Below are positions 24,212 to 33,539 of a stretch of DNA of 64,000 nucleotides, piece by piece (within the stretch, counting starts at the first letter, position 1; every line of letters begins with the position of its first letter). This stretch comes from an uncultured Eubacteriales bacterium. Its GTDB lineage: Bacteria > Bacillota > Clostridia > Peptostreptococcales > Anaerovoracaceae. Below the pieces are notes generated by a model that worked only from the letters and a program-made list of their open reading frames with translations, did not search any database and was not told the origin of the DNA. The translations under genes and the position numbers were made by a program. The stretch is from NCBI GenBank assembly GCA_900315485.1, contig OMZI01000012.1, forward strand, positions 21,667 to 85,666. The letters run 5' to 3'.

Positions 24212-26233
24212 TTATTCTTCGTCCTTTGCTTCCTCAGCAACCTCTGCAGCCTCTTCAGCTGGTGCCTCTTCTTCAGGAGCTGCTTCCTCTTCAGGAAGAG
24301 CTGCCTTGATGCTCAGGCTGATTCTTCTCTTTTCAGGGTCGATCTCCATGATCTTGACCTTGACTGTCTCGCCGACCTTGAGTTCATCACTTACGTTCTC
24401 AACTCTCTTGTTAGCGATCTCGGAAATGTGAACCAGTCCATCAAGTCCTGCTTCGAGTTCAACGAATGCACCGTACTCCTTGGTCTGAACAACCTTTCCG
24501 TCGAGTACATCGCCTACCTGGTACTTGTCCCCTACAAGAGTCCAAGGTTCAGGCTGAGTCTGCTTGAGTCCGAGAGAGATCTTGCCCTTTTCCTCGTTGA
24601 GTGAGAGGATCTTGACATTGATGATATCACCGATCTTGAGAACTTCTTCAGGGTGCTTGAGCTTGCCCCATGAAATCTCGGAAATGTGGAGAAGTCCGTC
24701 AACTCCGCCAATATCTACGAATGCACCGTAGTCGGTGAATCTCATTACCTTACCTTCAACTACATCGCCGACATTCAGATTGCTCCAGATCTCAGCAACT
24801 GCCTTACGCTTTTCCTCTACTAGTACTGTCTTGCGAGAGAATACTGCTCTGTTACGCTTTGTATCAACTCTGATAACTCTTACATCGACATTCTGTCCGA
24901 GGAACTCATCTGCGTTCTCAACATATCTGTCGGAAAGCTGGGACATAGGGATGAAACCTGTGATTTCCTTGTAAGCTGCGATAACACCGCCGTTTACGGC
25001 TCTTACCAGCTTAACGTTGATAACATCCTTATTCTCCATTGCTTCTTCGAGCTCAGTGTAGTTCTCTACTGCTACGAGTCTCTTCTTTGAGAGGAGGATT
25101 CCGCCTTCTCCCTCATCAGACTTGATAACCTTAGCCTGGATGTCATCGCCTTCCTTGAATACGTCAGAGAGTTTCTGTCCTTCTTCGAGAACAACCTCAT
25201 CAGCTCTGAGGATTCCGTCTTTCTTGCATCCCATGTTGACGATTACTGCATCGTCCATAACCTGATCAACCTTACCGTCAATAACATCGCCTGGCTTTGG
25301 TAAACGTAAAGATTTCTCAATGTCATCCATGAAATCCATCATCGGATTCTGTTCCATATTCTTAGTGACATTTTCGCTCATACTAGAAATAACCTCCTTG
25401 ATAATCCATTCGGGCGTAGACGCGCCCGCTATAACGCCAATTTTATTACTTTTTGAAGCTTGTTTCAATAGCTTATCGTCAGCATTTTCAATAAAAATGC
25501 TATTTTCACAATTATTTTTAGCTATTTCATACAACTTGCCCGAGTTGGAGCTGTGCTTATCTCCCACCACGACCATCATGTCAACTTGACGGGCCAGCTG
25601 ACGGCAGCTCTCCTGCCTGTCCCTCGTCGCGTTGCATATCGTCCTGCGCACATCATAGGTTTTGCCGGCTCTGTCAAACTCTGAAAGTATGTCTTCAAGA
25701 AGTTCTGCCTTGATGGTTGTCTGGCATACGATCACAGGAATGTCAGCATTTTTATGCCCGGAAACATACTCTGCAGCTTCTTCCGCATTGCCTATAACCT
25801 CTGCCTCATATCCGCACCAGCCGCAGGTGGCTCTGACCTCCTGATGGTTTCTGTCTCCTACCATGATCACAGGTCTTCCTGCCTCATGCGCTTCACTTAC
25901 GATATCATGTATCTTTTTGACAAAAACGCATGTCGTATCCACAAGTCTGATCCCGCGGCGCTCAGCTTCCTCATAGAACTCTCTCGGCTCACCGTGCGAC
26001 CTGACTATAACTGTATCGCCCTCCTCTGCTTCGGAAAGCGATCCGATCATTTTGACTCCCATCGACTCCAGCCGTGAAACGACAGCGCTGTTGTGGATGA
26101 GATGTCCGCAGGTAAAAAGCCTGCCCTTTCCGTCCTGCGCGGAGGCATGCTTCTCAGCTTCTGTAAAAGCCAGATTGATGGCTCTGTCTACTCCGAAACA
26201 GAATCCGGAGTGCTCTGCTCTTATGATTTCCAA
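24212..26233 (-). CDS. ispH: IspH fused to ribosomal protein S1 (HMBPP reductase / S1 RNA-binding protein)
   Basis: 673 residues. Residues 1-285 are IspH, the [4Fe-4S] reductase that makes IPP and DMAPP in the MEP pathway; the cluster cysteines are in GFCFGV, DTTCVF and ICNATRDRQ. The rest is an S1-like protein with four OB-fold S1 repeats, the last two being canonical (GAFVDIGGVDGLLHISEIS; GAFVELEAGLDGLVHISEI), and an acidic Glu/Ala tail. This fusion is known from Clostridia. The start is TTG, with AAGGAG 8 nt upstream. Whether the fusion links isoprenoid supply to translation is not known. Confidence 0.95.
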   Translation of the reverse strand: MEIIRAEHSGFCFGVDRAINLAFTEAEKHASAQDGKGRLFTCGHLIHNSAVVSRLESMGVKMIGSLSEAEEGDTVIVRSHGEPREFYEEAERRGIRLVDTTCVFVKKIHDIVSEAHEAGRPVIMVGDRNHQEVRATCGWCGYEAEVIGNAEEAAEYVSGHKNADIPVIVCQTTIKAELLEDILSEFDRAGKTYDVRRTICNATRDRQESCRQLARQVDMMVVVGDKHSSNSGKLYEIAKNNCENSIFIENADDKLLKQASKSNKIGVIAGASTPEWIIKEVISSMSENVTKNMEQNPMMDFMDDIEKSLRLPKPGDVIDGKVDQVMDDAVIVNMGCKKDGILRADEVVLEEGQKLSDVFKEGDDIQAKVIKSDEGEGGILLSKKRLVAVENYTELEEAMENKDVINVKLVRAVNGGVIAAYKEITGFIPMSQLSDRYVENADEFLGQNVDVRVIRVDTKRNRAVFSRKTVLVEEKRKAVAEIWSNLNVGDVVEGKVMRFTDYGAFVDIGGVDGLLHISEISWGKLKHPEEVLKIGDIINVKILSLNEEKGKISLGLKQTQPEPWTLVGDKYQVGDVLDGKVVQTKEYGAFVELEAGLDGLVHISEIANKRVENVSDELKVGETVKVKIMEIDPEKRRISLSIKAALPEEEAAPEEEAPAEEAAEVAEEAKDEE

Positions 26234-26255
26234 TTCAGGTTCTCCTTATGTGAAA

Positions 26256-26278
26256 GCCTGCCGGACAGACCGGCAGGC
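26256..26278 (-). terminator. Hairpin after the antiporter operon
   Basis: Perfect 9-bp stem GCCTGCCGG / CCGGCAGGC with a 5-nt loop. The following minus-strand run (TTTCACAT) is weak, so some read-through into ispH is possible. Confidence 0.55.
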
Positions 26279-26298
26279 AGTTATTGACTGTTGATCGT

Positions 26299-28065
26299 TT
26301 ATCTTGCCACTATTGCTGCAATTATCAGCATTGCAGCGAATACTGTAACTATGGCAGTTACTATGTCGCCGACAAGTCTGTCCTCATTCTCGAATGAGAA
26401 GTTCTTGATGCGTACGCTGCTGCTGGTTCTGGTCCAGAGAGTCGGATCTCCGAAGTGCAGTCTGAGGTATTCTGCTGCTCTGCCGCTGTGGATGCCGCAC
26501 CATCTGAAGATGCTTTCAATAACATGTGAGATCTTCAGCATCAGGGTGTTGAACGGTCTTCTGTAGAACCAGTCAAAATCCACGGTCACTTCGTCGTGCG
26601 GTTTCATCTTCTTCAGATAAAGGAAGAATGGTATCGATCCTCCGATGAAGATGGCGATGTATTCAAGAACATGTCCCATGTGATAAGGCTCTACGATCGT
26701 CTTATATGGCATAAGAGCGTAGAACTTATCCGGGAATATGCCGATCGCAACGGTAGCGGCTGTACCGAGAACCATAGCGAGGTTCATAGAGAACGGTACT
26801 TTCTTATCCACTTCTGAGACTGTCTCATCATCACAAGGTCCGAAGAAAACAAAGTAATTGATCTTCAGTGTGATGGACAGAAGTGTACCGACGCCGCCTG
26901 CAGTAAGGAGCAGAGCCGGGATAGTATAACCCGCCTCATGGACCGCATCCATGATAAGCGCTTTGCTCACAAATCCTGAAAGACTGGGCAGACCGGCTAT
27001 AGCGAGAGAACTGATAAGGAAACATCCCGCCGTGACAGGCATCTTCTTCGCAAGTCCTCCGAGCTCGGTGATATTGCTCCTGCCCGTAGCATATATGACT
27101 GCACCGGCACCCATCATAAGCACACCCTTGAACAGAATGTTGGTGAAAGCATGTGCTGTTGCGGCGTCTATTCCGATCGCGCCGCCGACACCTGCTGCAG
27201 CTATCATCATGCCGAGCTGGCTTACGATGTGATATGCCAGCAGTCTTCTGATGCCGTTTTCCATGATCGCCATACATGCACCATAGATAGCGACGATAGC
27301 TCCTATCCATACGAGGTCTGTCATGCCGCTCATCATCCTCAGCATCAGATAAATTGCAGCCTTGGTAGTGAATGATGAAAGATATACAGTTCCGGTTGCA
27401 GTTGATTCAGGATAAGCGTCCGGAAGCCATGCATGCAGAGGCGGGATAGCTGCGTTGACAGCAATTCCGATCGCTATCAGCCAGAAGCACGGCTCACCTA
27501 TGCAGTCTGAAAGATGACCGAGATTGTTGTCATAGTGGAACATGTATATGATAAGTCCCGCAAGCAGCATATTGCCGCCGAATGCGTGTACCAGTATATA
27601 TCTGAAGGATGCTCTCGCAGATGCCCTGTCATGCTTGCAGTAAACGACATACATCGATGCAAAAGCAGATATCTCCCAGAAAACGATCAGAGAAATACAG
27701 TCTCCTGCAAGTATGACGCCCATTACGCTGCCCGCATATACCATCGACATACCGCACTCATATCTGTGCTGGATGCCTATTCCGTATATTCCGTTGAGGA
27801 TCGCTATGATGCAGAACACCAGCATGAATGTCCATGCCAGACTGTCGAGGTGTATGAACTCCATCTGAATATACGGTGCAAGCTTATACGGAAGACTGCT
27901 GTCAGGTGTCATCTGCAGGAATGCCCACGCCGCAGTTACAGGCGCGATAATACTGAGAGGCTTTCTGAAGCCCCTCGGAAGAAGCATGACAAGAATACCG
28001 AACAGGATCATTATGATCCCCGGATGCAGTATAGTCATTAACTTGTCAGTTGTGAATCCTGCCAA
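26299..28065 (-). CDS. Proton-conducting antiporter-like membrane subunit (NuoL/NuoM/MrpD family), third copy
   Basis: 588 residues, about 14-15 membrane helices. Key features are FWEISAFASMYVVY (the conserved glutamate of TM5), PPLHAWLPDAYPESTATGTVYLSS, a conserved lysine in TTKAAIYLML and a histidine-rich ILFKGVLMMGAGAV segment. A C-terminal extension with an extra helix (about 440-588) is longer than in the two sister subunits. It is the last gene of the Mrp/Mbh-like operon, 33 nt after the gene for the acidic tail protein. Confidence 0.9.
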   Translation of the reverse strand: MAGFTTDKLMTILHPGIIMILFGILVMLLPRGFRKPLSIIAPVTAAWAFLQMTPDSSLPYKLAPYIQMEFIHLDSLAWTFMLVFCIIAILNGIYGIGIQHRYECGMSMVYAGSVMGVILAGDCISLIVFWEISAFASMYVVYCKHDRASARASFRYILVHAFGGNMLLAGLIIYMFHYDNNLGHLSDCIGEPCFWLIAIGIAVNAAIPPLHAWLPDAYPESTATGTVYLSSFTTKAAIYLMLRMMSGMTDLVWIGAIVAIYGACMAIMENGIRRLLAYHIVSQLGMMIAAAGVGGAIGIDAATAHAFTNILFKGVLMMGAGAVIYATGRSNITELGGLAKKMPVTAGCFLISSLAIAGLPSLSGFVSKALIMDAVHEAGYTIPALLLTAGGVGTLLSITLKINYFVFFGPCDDETVSEVDKKVPFSMNLAMVLGTAATVAIGIFPDKFYALMPYKTIVEPYHMGHVLEYIAIFIGGSIPFFLYLKKMKPHDEVTVDFDWFYRRPFNTLMLKISHVIESIFRWCGIHSGRAAEYLRLHFGDPTLWTRTSSSVRIKNFSFENEDRLVGDIVTAIVTVFAAMLIIAAIVAR

Positions 28066-28098
28066 CCGGCGTCCTCCCCGCTTTTCTTAAGATATCTG

Positions 28099-29025
28099 TT
28101 ACAGTTCACTGTCAGCAGCCTGTTCTTCAGCTGCTTCATTGATCAGGTCGAGTATTTCTCTCTTGGTAACTTTATCATGTAGCTCTATTCCCATTCCGAC
28201 GGCAATCTCTGTGAGCTCCTTCTTGTTCATGTGCATCGAAGGCTTGCGTCTTCTTTCCGTAAAGGCCTTTTCGAGGCTGTCACGTATCTCAGCATACGAC
28301 TCTGTCCACTCGCTGACAGGCTCGTTCTCCGCTGCCCTGGCCTTAGCCTCATCCATAGCCGCCTTAGCCTCTTCGAGTTCTTCAGCAGCCTCTTCCTCTT
28401 CTTTTCTCTTAGGTTTCTTAGTCCTGCTTGTCTTGGCCTTGATGCTGAAGCCAAATGTCTCTTCAGGAGTCTTCGGTTCTTCAGGTTCAGCTTCAGGTTC
28501 TTCAACTGCAGGTTCCGGTTCAGGCTCCGGTTCGGTTTCTTCCGGCACTTCCGGTTCAGGCTCAGGCTCTGCTTCAGTTTCTTCAGCCACTTCCGGTTCA
28601 GGTTCAGGCTCTTCAGTGACCTCTTCTGCCTCTTTTTCAGGCTCAGCCGCTTCTTCTTCATACTTTTCAGGCTCAGAAACTGTCTCTGCGACGTCCTCTT
28701 CCTGTTCCGTATGAACTTCTATGCTCTCAGCTATCGCATCAGGTACCTCGAGCATGATTTCTTCAGGTTCTGCTGCTTCAATATCACCGAGCTGAGCTTC
28801 AAGGTGTTTCTCCTCTATGATCTCACCTTCAGGGTTGGTCTCATGCTCTTTGGTGATACTGATGCCTCCGGCATTCAGCATGAGCTCCTCCTCCCTGAGT
28901 TCGCGGGCATTGTAATAGTCTGCAGGCCTTCTTATAAGGGCTTGCAGTATTATCTTGCTCATGATGATCAGAATTACTGAACATATGAACGCTATTCCCA
29001 GATACTCAAGAGTTTCAAGAAGCAT
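28099..29025 (-). CDS. Single-span membrane protein with Glu/Pro-repeat region and C-terminal HeH/Rho-N-like domain
   Basis: 308 residues, no recognised family. One N-terminal membrane helix (about 8-30) is followed by a very acidic region (about 60-200) with repeated EPEPEPE, EEPE and VPEETE units, a Lys/Glu-rich, probably helical stretch (about 200-250), and a C-terminal domain of about 50 residues (258-308: RRRKPSMHMNKKEL ... TKREILDLI). That domain looks like a helix-extended-loop-helix (HeH/LEM, SAP or Rho-N-like) unit. The same domain ends the MnhG-like subunit of this operon. The gene lies between two antiporter subunit genes, so it is probably an accessory subunit. Confidence 0.85.
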   Translation of the reverse strand: MLLETLEYLGIAFICSVILIIMSKIILQALIRRPADYYNARELREEELMLNAGGISITKEHETNPEGEIIEEKHLEAQLGDIEAAEPEEIMLEVPDAIAESIEVHTEQEEDVAETVSEPEKYEEEAAEPEKEAEEVTEEPEPEPEVAEETEAEPEPEPEVPEETEPEPEPEPAVEEPEAEPEEPKTPEETFGFSIKAKTSRTKKPKRKEEEEAAEELEEAKAAMDEAKARAAENEPVSEWTESYAEIRDSLEKAFTERRRKPSMHMNKKELTEIAVGMGIELHDKVTKREILDLINEAAEEQAADSEL

Positions 29026-29036
29026 TGCATCTGCAC

Positions 29037-30548
29037 CTACATATATGGCATGAATATCTGATTGCCGGCCATGACAGCCAGGTCAAACAGATGAAGTCCC
29101 GCATTAGGGAATACTCCAAGGATTATGGATATTACAGCTGTGATGATCAGCGGTACCAGCATTGCCGGAGCCGCCTCTCCGTATTTTTCAAACTCAGGAT
29201 TGTCGACATTCTTCTTGAATGCAACCAGCACCACCGGCATCAGGTATGTAAGAGCCAGAAGAGCGCTTGCAATAAGCGTGGCAACGAATACCGGCTTGCC
29301 CATTGCAACGGCACCCATAATGATATTCGCCTTGCTTACGAATCCGACGAAGAACGGGAATCCTGCGATCCCTATTGAAGCAGCCGTGAATGCGATCATC
29401 GTGTAAGGCATCCTTCTGCCTATACCGACCATCTCACGGATGTCTTTCTTATGTGTGGTAACGAATATAGCACCTGCAGCCATAAAGAGAGTGATCTTCA
29501 TGAATGCATGGGCAACTATGTGGTAAAGCGCTCCCGCAGTACTGTATGGAGTCAGGATGCATATACCGAGAACGATATACGACAGCTGTCCGACAGTCGA
29601 AAATGCGAGTCTTGCCTTGAGATTGTATTTTCTCATCGCGATAAACGATGAAACTATTATTGTAAACACGGCCATCCACGCCAGTATTTCAGCTCCCTTG
29701 CAGGCTTTCGCAGCCTCAGGACCGAATACATACAGCACCACTCTGAGAGTGCAGAAGGCTCCGGCCTTGACTACGGCTACTGCATGCAGAAGCGCGCTTA
29801 CCGGTGTAGGCGCGACCATCGCAGCAGGAAGCCAGCTGTGGAGCGGCATAACACCTGCTTTGACCATACCTGCTCCTACCATCATGAAGAACACGAGCAG
29901 CATCCACGGCATCGGCATCATATCAGGCTTGATAAATCCGCCCGGTGTGAATTCCATCGTGCCGGTGACTGCATAGACTATTACTATGCCTGCGAAGAAT
30001 ATCTGTCCGCTTATCAGAGTATATGCCAGATACTTTCTGCCTGACATCGTGCCTTCAGCATCCCTGTAGTGCACAACGAGCGGATAAGTTGCTACTGTCA
30101 GAACTTCAAAGAAGATGAAAAATGTTATCAGGTTGGCGGCAAAACAGAGTCCCGTAGCTGCGCACAGGCACATAGCGAATGCTGCATAGTAGCCTGTCTG
30201 GTTCTGCTCTCCGTGCCCTCTCATGTATCCGATCGAATAGATCGATGTCAGTATCCAGAGCGTGGATGCGACGCACGCGAAGACCATTCCCGCCGCATCG
30301 ACATTGAACGCGAAAGATACTCCCTTTACGATGCTGAAGAGTTCAAGTCTGATTTCCGTGCCCGCAAGAACAGCAGGGATCATTGAATATACGATGATGA
30401 TCTTAAGGACTGCTGCTGTGAGGGTTATTCCCTCTCTTGCATTAGGACGTATATGCTCGCCGAGAACATATATCAGGCCGGATGCAATGAGCGATACAAG
30501 GACAGCATACAGAGGTCTCAGTTCAAGTGCTGTGAGGTAGTTCATCAT
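29037..30548 (-). CDS. mnhD: Proton-conducting antiporter-like subunit (MrpD/NuoM family), second copy
   Basis: 503 residues, about 14 membrane helices. FFEVLTVATYPLV carries the conserved TM5 glutamate, and VKAGVMPLHSWLPAAMVAPTPVSALLHAVAVVKAG carries the conserved TM7 lysine and the family signature. It overlaps the preceding mnhD by 4 nt (ATGA). It is part of the Mrp/Mbh-like operon, where several MrpD-like subunits can carry H+ in exchange for Na+. Confidence 0.93.
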   Translation of the reverse strand: MMNYLTALELRPLYAVLVSLIASGLIYVLGEHIRPNAREGITLTAAVLKIIIVYSMIPAVLAGTEIRLELFSIVKGVSFAFNVDAAGMVFACVASTLWILTSIYSIGYMRGHGEQNQTGYYAAFAMCLCAATGLCFAANLITFFIFFEVLTVATYPLVVHYRDAEGTMSGRKYLAYTLISGQIFFAGIVIVYAVTGTMEFTPGGFIKPDMMPMPWMLLVFFMMVGAGMVKAGVMPLHSWLPAAMVAPTPVSALLHAVAVVKAGAFCTLRVVLYVFGPEAAKACKGAEILAWMAVFTIIVSSFIAMRKYNLKARLAFSTVGQLSYIVLGICILTPYSTAGALYHIVAHAFMKITLFMAAGAIFVTTHKKDIREMVGIGRRMPYTMIAFTAASIGIAGFPFFVGFVSKANIIMGAVAMGKPVFVATLIASALLALTYLMPVVLVAFKKNVDNPEFEKYGEAAPAMLVPLIITAVISIILGVFPNAGLHLFDLAVMAGNQIFMPYM

Positions 30549-32023
30549 AAGCCCACCCCCTCAAGCGTCATCAGGAGTATATCTATGATCCTGACATTGA
30601 AGAGACCAAGCCCGAGTATGGCAAGGAAGCACACAACTACAGGCAGAATGATGCTGACAGGAAGTTCGAATTCTTCGCTCTTCCATCTTTCCTTGAGGCC
30701 TGCGCTCTGGCGGATGAATACCTTCTCGATCAGTTTGAAGAAATATACTGCGTTGAGAAGACTGGAGATCACAAGCACTGCTATGTAGATCCATTCATGC
30801 CTTCCGGCTGCGCCGAGTGCGAGATACCACTTACTGAAGAATCCGACTGTCGGCGGGATACCTATCATAGAAAGCGACGCTATCACAAGCAGCCCGCATG
30901 TAAGCGGCATCTTCTTGTATATCCTGCCGAAGTTGTCTATATCCGCAGTTCCGTATTTATACCTGATGGCTCCGGTGCAGAAGAAGAGCCCGCCCTTCAT
31001 GAAAGCATGTCCGAGCATGTGAAGGAACGCTCCTGCAAGGGATATTGGCGTTCCGATGGCAAAACCGAGTGATATGTAGCCGATCTGTGCCACCGATGAG
31101 TATGCGAGTATTTTGCGTATATCTGACTGGCCCATGGCCATGATCGATCCGTAGAGCATGCCTATCACCGAGAATACTCCGAGAAGTATGAGTGACAGTC
31201 TTACGAATCTGAAATCTGTGCCGTATATGCAGAAGAAGAATCTGAACATTGCAAGTGCAGGCACTTTGCCCATGACGCCTGTGATCAGAGGTCTTGAGCC
31301 GGGTTCAGCATGAGCATATGCAGATGGCTGCCATCCGTGGAACGGGAACAGTGCCATCTTGATGCCGAACGCCGGGATCAGAAAGCACATTGCAACGAGC
31401 ATGGCGTTGTCATGTCCGCCCTCATTCAGTATCTTAGCCATGTCTCCCATGTTGAGAGTTCCGGTCGCTCCGTACAGGATACCGATGCCAAGAAGATAGA
31501 ATGTAGCTGCTATGGTTCCTACGAGCATGTATCTGTATGCCGATACTACGCCCCTGCTTCCGCCAAGAGATATGAGGCAGTATGCTGAAAGCGAGGTGAT
31601 CTCGAGGAATACATACAGGTTGAACACATCTCCTGTAGAAGTCATGCCGAGAAGTCCCGTGATCAGCAAAGCGATCTCTGCGTTGGCTGCAGCGATCATC
31701 ATAGGACGCTTTCTGTCTCCGAAGTTGCCTGCGAAGATAAGAGTAAGGATTCCTATGAGTGAGAATGCCACAAGGAGGACAGCATTCAGCGAGTCTATGA
31801 CGAGCTCTATGCCGTACGGCACTGCGTAATTGCCGATCGCATAATGAATAGGACCGTTCTTTACGACTTCGGTAAGCTGTATGACAGACAACACAAAAGA
31901 GCCCAGGCAGGCTATCTTGACCACAGCGTTGCCGAGGTGTCTGTTCACCTTAGTCAGCGCGAGGCAAGGAAGTGCTGAGCACAGCGGTAGCAGTATTACC
32001 AGTACAGGTATGTTAGCTGTCAT
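30545..32023 (-). CDS. mnhD: Proton-conducting antiporter-like subunit (MrpD/NuoM family), first copy
   Basis: 492 residues, about 14 membrane helices. FLEITSLSAYCLISLGG has the TM5 glutamate; KMALFPFHGWQPSAYAHAEPG and LAMFRFFFC follow. The helix with AFMKGGLFFCTGAI is typical of the family. It lies 44 nt after mnhC. Together with the two further copies it gives three antiporter-like subunits in one operon. Confidence 0.93.
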   Translation of the reverse strand: MTANIPVLVILLPLCSALPCLALTKVNRHLGNAVVKIACLGSFVLSVIQLTEVVKNGPIHYAIGNYAVPYGIELVIDSLNAVLLVAFSLIGILTLIFAGNFGDRKRPMMIAAANAEIALLITGLLGMTSTGDVFNLYVFLEITSLSAYCLISLGGSRGVVSAYRYMLVGTIAATFYLLGIGILYGATGTLNMGDMAKILNEGGHDNAMLVAMCFLIPAFGIKMALFPFHGWQPSAYAHAEPGSRPLITGVMGKVPALAMFRFFFCIYGTDFRFVRLSLILLGVFSVIGMLYGSIMAMGQSDIRKILAYSSVAQIGYISLGFAIGTPISLAGAFLHMLGHAFMKGGLFFCTGAIRYKYGTADIDNFGRIYKKMPLTCGLLVIASLSMIGIPPTVGFFSKWYLALGAAGRHEWIYIAVLVISSLLNAVYFFKLIEKVFIRQSAGLKERWKSEEFELPVSIILPVVVCFLAILGLGLFNVRIIDILLMTLEGVGL

Positions 32024-32067
32024 GCTGTCTGTTCCTTCTCCTTCTCAGTTGTTTTCTATCTGTAAAT

Positions 32068-32499
32068 TCACTCATCATCGCCCGGATGATGAAGCTCTCT
32101 GCGTTTCTTATCTCTTCTGGCCTGCTGAGCCTGTTTCTTCAGCAGATCATCCTCTTCAATGGTCCCGTACTTTTCCTTGATCCTCAGAAGAAGCGACAGA
32201 CCTACTCCCGTAGTACCAAGGCTGACTACGATAGCTGTAAGCATAAGTCCGTGCGGAAGCGGATTGATATACTCTGCCGCTTTGACCGCCTCATTCATCG
32301 CGACCGGGATCGTCCCCGGATCCTTCTGTCCGAGACACAGGAAGAAGAATATTACTGCGACCTGCATGACGTTCATGCAGATCAGCTTCTTCATGTAATT
32401 GTTGCACACTATAACACCCGCCACTCCGAGTGAGAGAAGCAGTAATGTAAGAAGATATATTCCTTTTGCTGCCAGGAAGGCATCAATCGTTGTCATCAT
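32068..32499 (-). CDS. mnhC: MnhC/NuoK-like subunit with charged C-terminal tail
   Basis: 143 residues. Three membrane helices (about 14-30, 35-58 and 82-106); PLPHGLMLTAIVVSLGTTGVGLSLLLRI is the MnhC/NuoK signature, with the conserved glutamate replaced or shifted as in MrpC. After residue 107 a charged tail (KKQAQQARRDKKRRE) extends beyond the usual length. It overlaps mnhB by 17 nt. Confidence 0.9.
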   Translation of the reverse strand: MMTTIDAFLAAKGIYLLTLLLLSLGVAGVIVCNNYMKKLICMNVMQVAVIFFFLCLGQKDPGTIPVAMNEAVKAAEYINPLPHGLMLTAIVVSLGTTGVGLSLLLRIKEKYGTIEEDDLLKKQAQQARRDKKRRELHHPGDDE

Positions 32500-33253
32500 C
32501 GAAGGAAATCCTCTCCATAAGTGCGTTAAGTATTGTAATTATCGTTCCGGCAACTCCGATGGTAACTCCTATCTCTACTGCAGTTATACCGAGAGAATGG
32601 AGCTCAGCCTGATGGACCGGAAGCGGCATTTTATTGTATTCGAGATACAGCCCTCCGCCGATGATCGATATGAATCCGGTAAGAGCATATATGAACGGAC
32701 CGATACCGGCCAGAGCAGCTGAATTATCCTTAGGAAGGTTGAAGATAGGTCTCTTCCTTCCTACTACCATGATATCGAGAAGATATGTCATGCCAATAAG
32801 AGCCCCTGCCTGGAATCCTCCGCCAAGGCTTATCTCCCCGTGGAAAAGAACATACATGGCATATATCAGGATGACAGGCTCGATAATGGATATCATTACG
32901 TCCTTGTTGACAGTCCTGTAGACAGGATTTCCGGATGTGTCCCTTAGTCTCTTGAGAGATGCCGGAGCCGGGATCCTGCTCTTAGGACGGTTAGCAAGTA
33001 TTATCACTACCGAGAGTCCTGCGAGGAACATTACGGTAGTCTCGAACATGGTATCGAAAGCCCTGTAATCGACGATGACCGCGGTAACCATGTTAGGAGA
33101 ATTGCACTCTTCAATAGCGTGCTCGATATAATAATCGGACACGTGAGTATTAGGGGCCGATGCAGGGTCCCCGATGGCCGGCAGTACATCGAATGCGATG
33201 AACGGCACGGTGATAGACACTATTAAGAGTATGATAGTGATCGCTCTTCTCAT
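32483..33253 (-). CDS. mnhB: MnhB-like subunit with N-terminal MbhE-like part
   Basis: 256 residues. The N-terminal part (about 1-95) has a membrane helix, a periplasm-type loop and a second helix ending near VDYRAFDTMFETTVMFLAGLSVV, the signature of the MrpA C-terminal/MbhE region. The rest is MnhB, with FHGEISLGGGFQAGALIG and further helices. ATG at 33253 lies 4 nt after the stop of the preceding gene; a TTG eight codons earlier would overlap that gene. Confidence 0.9.
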   Translation of the reverse strand: MRRAITIILLIVSITVPFIAFDVLPAIGDPASAPNTHVSDYYIEHAIEECNSPNMVTAVIVDYRAFDTMFETTVMFLAGLSVVIILANRPKSRIPAPASLKRLRDTSGNPVYRTVNKDVMISIIEPVILIYAMYVLFHGEISLGGGFQAGALIGMTYLLDIMVVGRKRPIFNLPKDNSAALAGIGPFIYALTGFISIIGGGLYLEYNKMPLPVHQAELHSLGITAVEIGVTIGVAGTIITILNALMERISFDDDND

Positions 33254-33257
33254 CTTC

Positions 33258-33497
33258 CTACTTGGTCTTACGGTCAATAGATCTCAGAATTATGATAAAG
33301 AATACTGTCGAAATGACACCGATGACTGCCTCGGTAAAGGCAACGTCAGGCGCACCCATGATGTTGTACAGCAGCATGGTCAGGAAACTGAAAGCGCAGT
33401 AAATCACAACAGAGGTCATCAGATCCCTGCCGAATATGATCGCGATCGTTATTCCTATCAGTCCTATAAGAAGGACAGCCTGGAGTATGAGTGTCAT
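33258..33497 (-). CDS. DUF4040/MbhD-like antiporter subunit
   Basis: 79 residues, two or three membrane helices. It carries the motif MGAPDVAFTEAVIGVIST, typical of the MbhD / MrpA-C-terminal family. In full Mrp complexes this piece is fused inside MrpA; here it is a separate protein, as in Mbh-type and some clostridial operons. A 42-nt gap separates it from the MnhG-like gene. Confidence 0.93.
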   Translation of the reverse strand: MTLILQAVLLIGLIGITIAIIFGRDLMTSVVIYCAFSFLTMLLYNIMGAPDVAFTEAVIGVISTVFFIIILRSIDRKTK

Positions 33498-33539
33498 TGT
33501 TTCTTTCTGTGTGTAATAAATGTTACGGACGGAAACGGA

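Noticed and set aside
28139-28980. Serine-rich and Phe/Arg-rich open frames opposite the acidic tail protein
   Set aside because: They arise from the Glu/Pro codon repeats read on the other strand. The minus-strand frame has a membrane helix, a clear C-terminal domain shared with MnhG, and the operon context.
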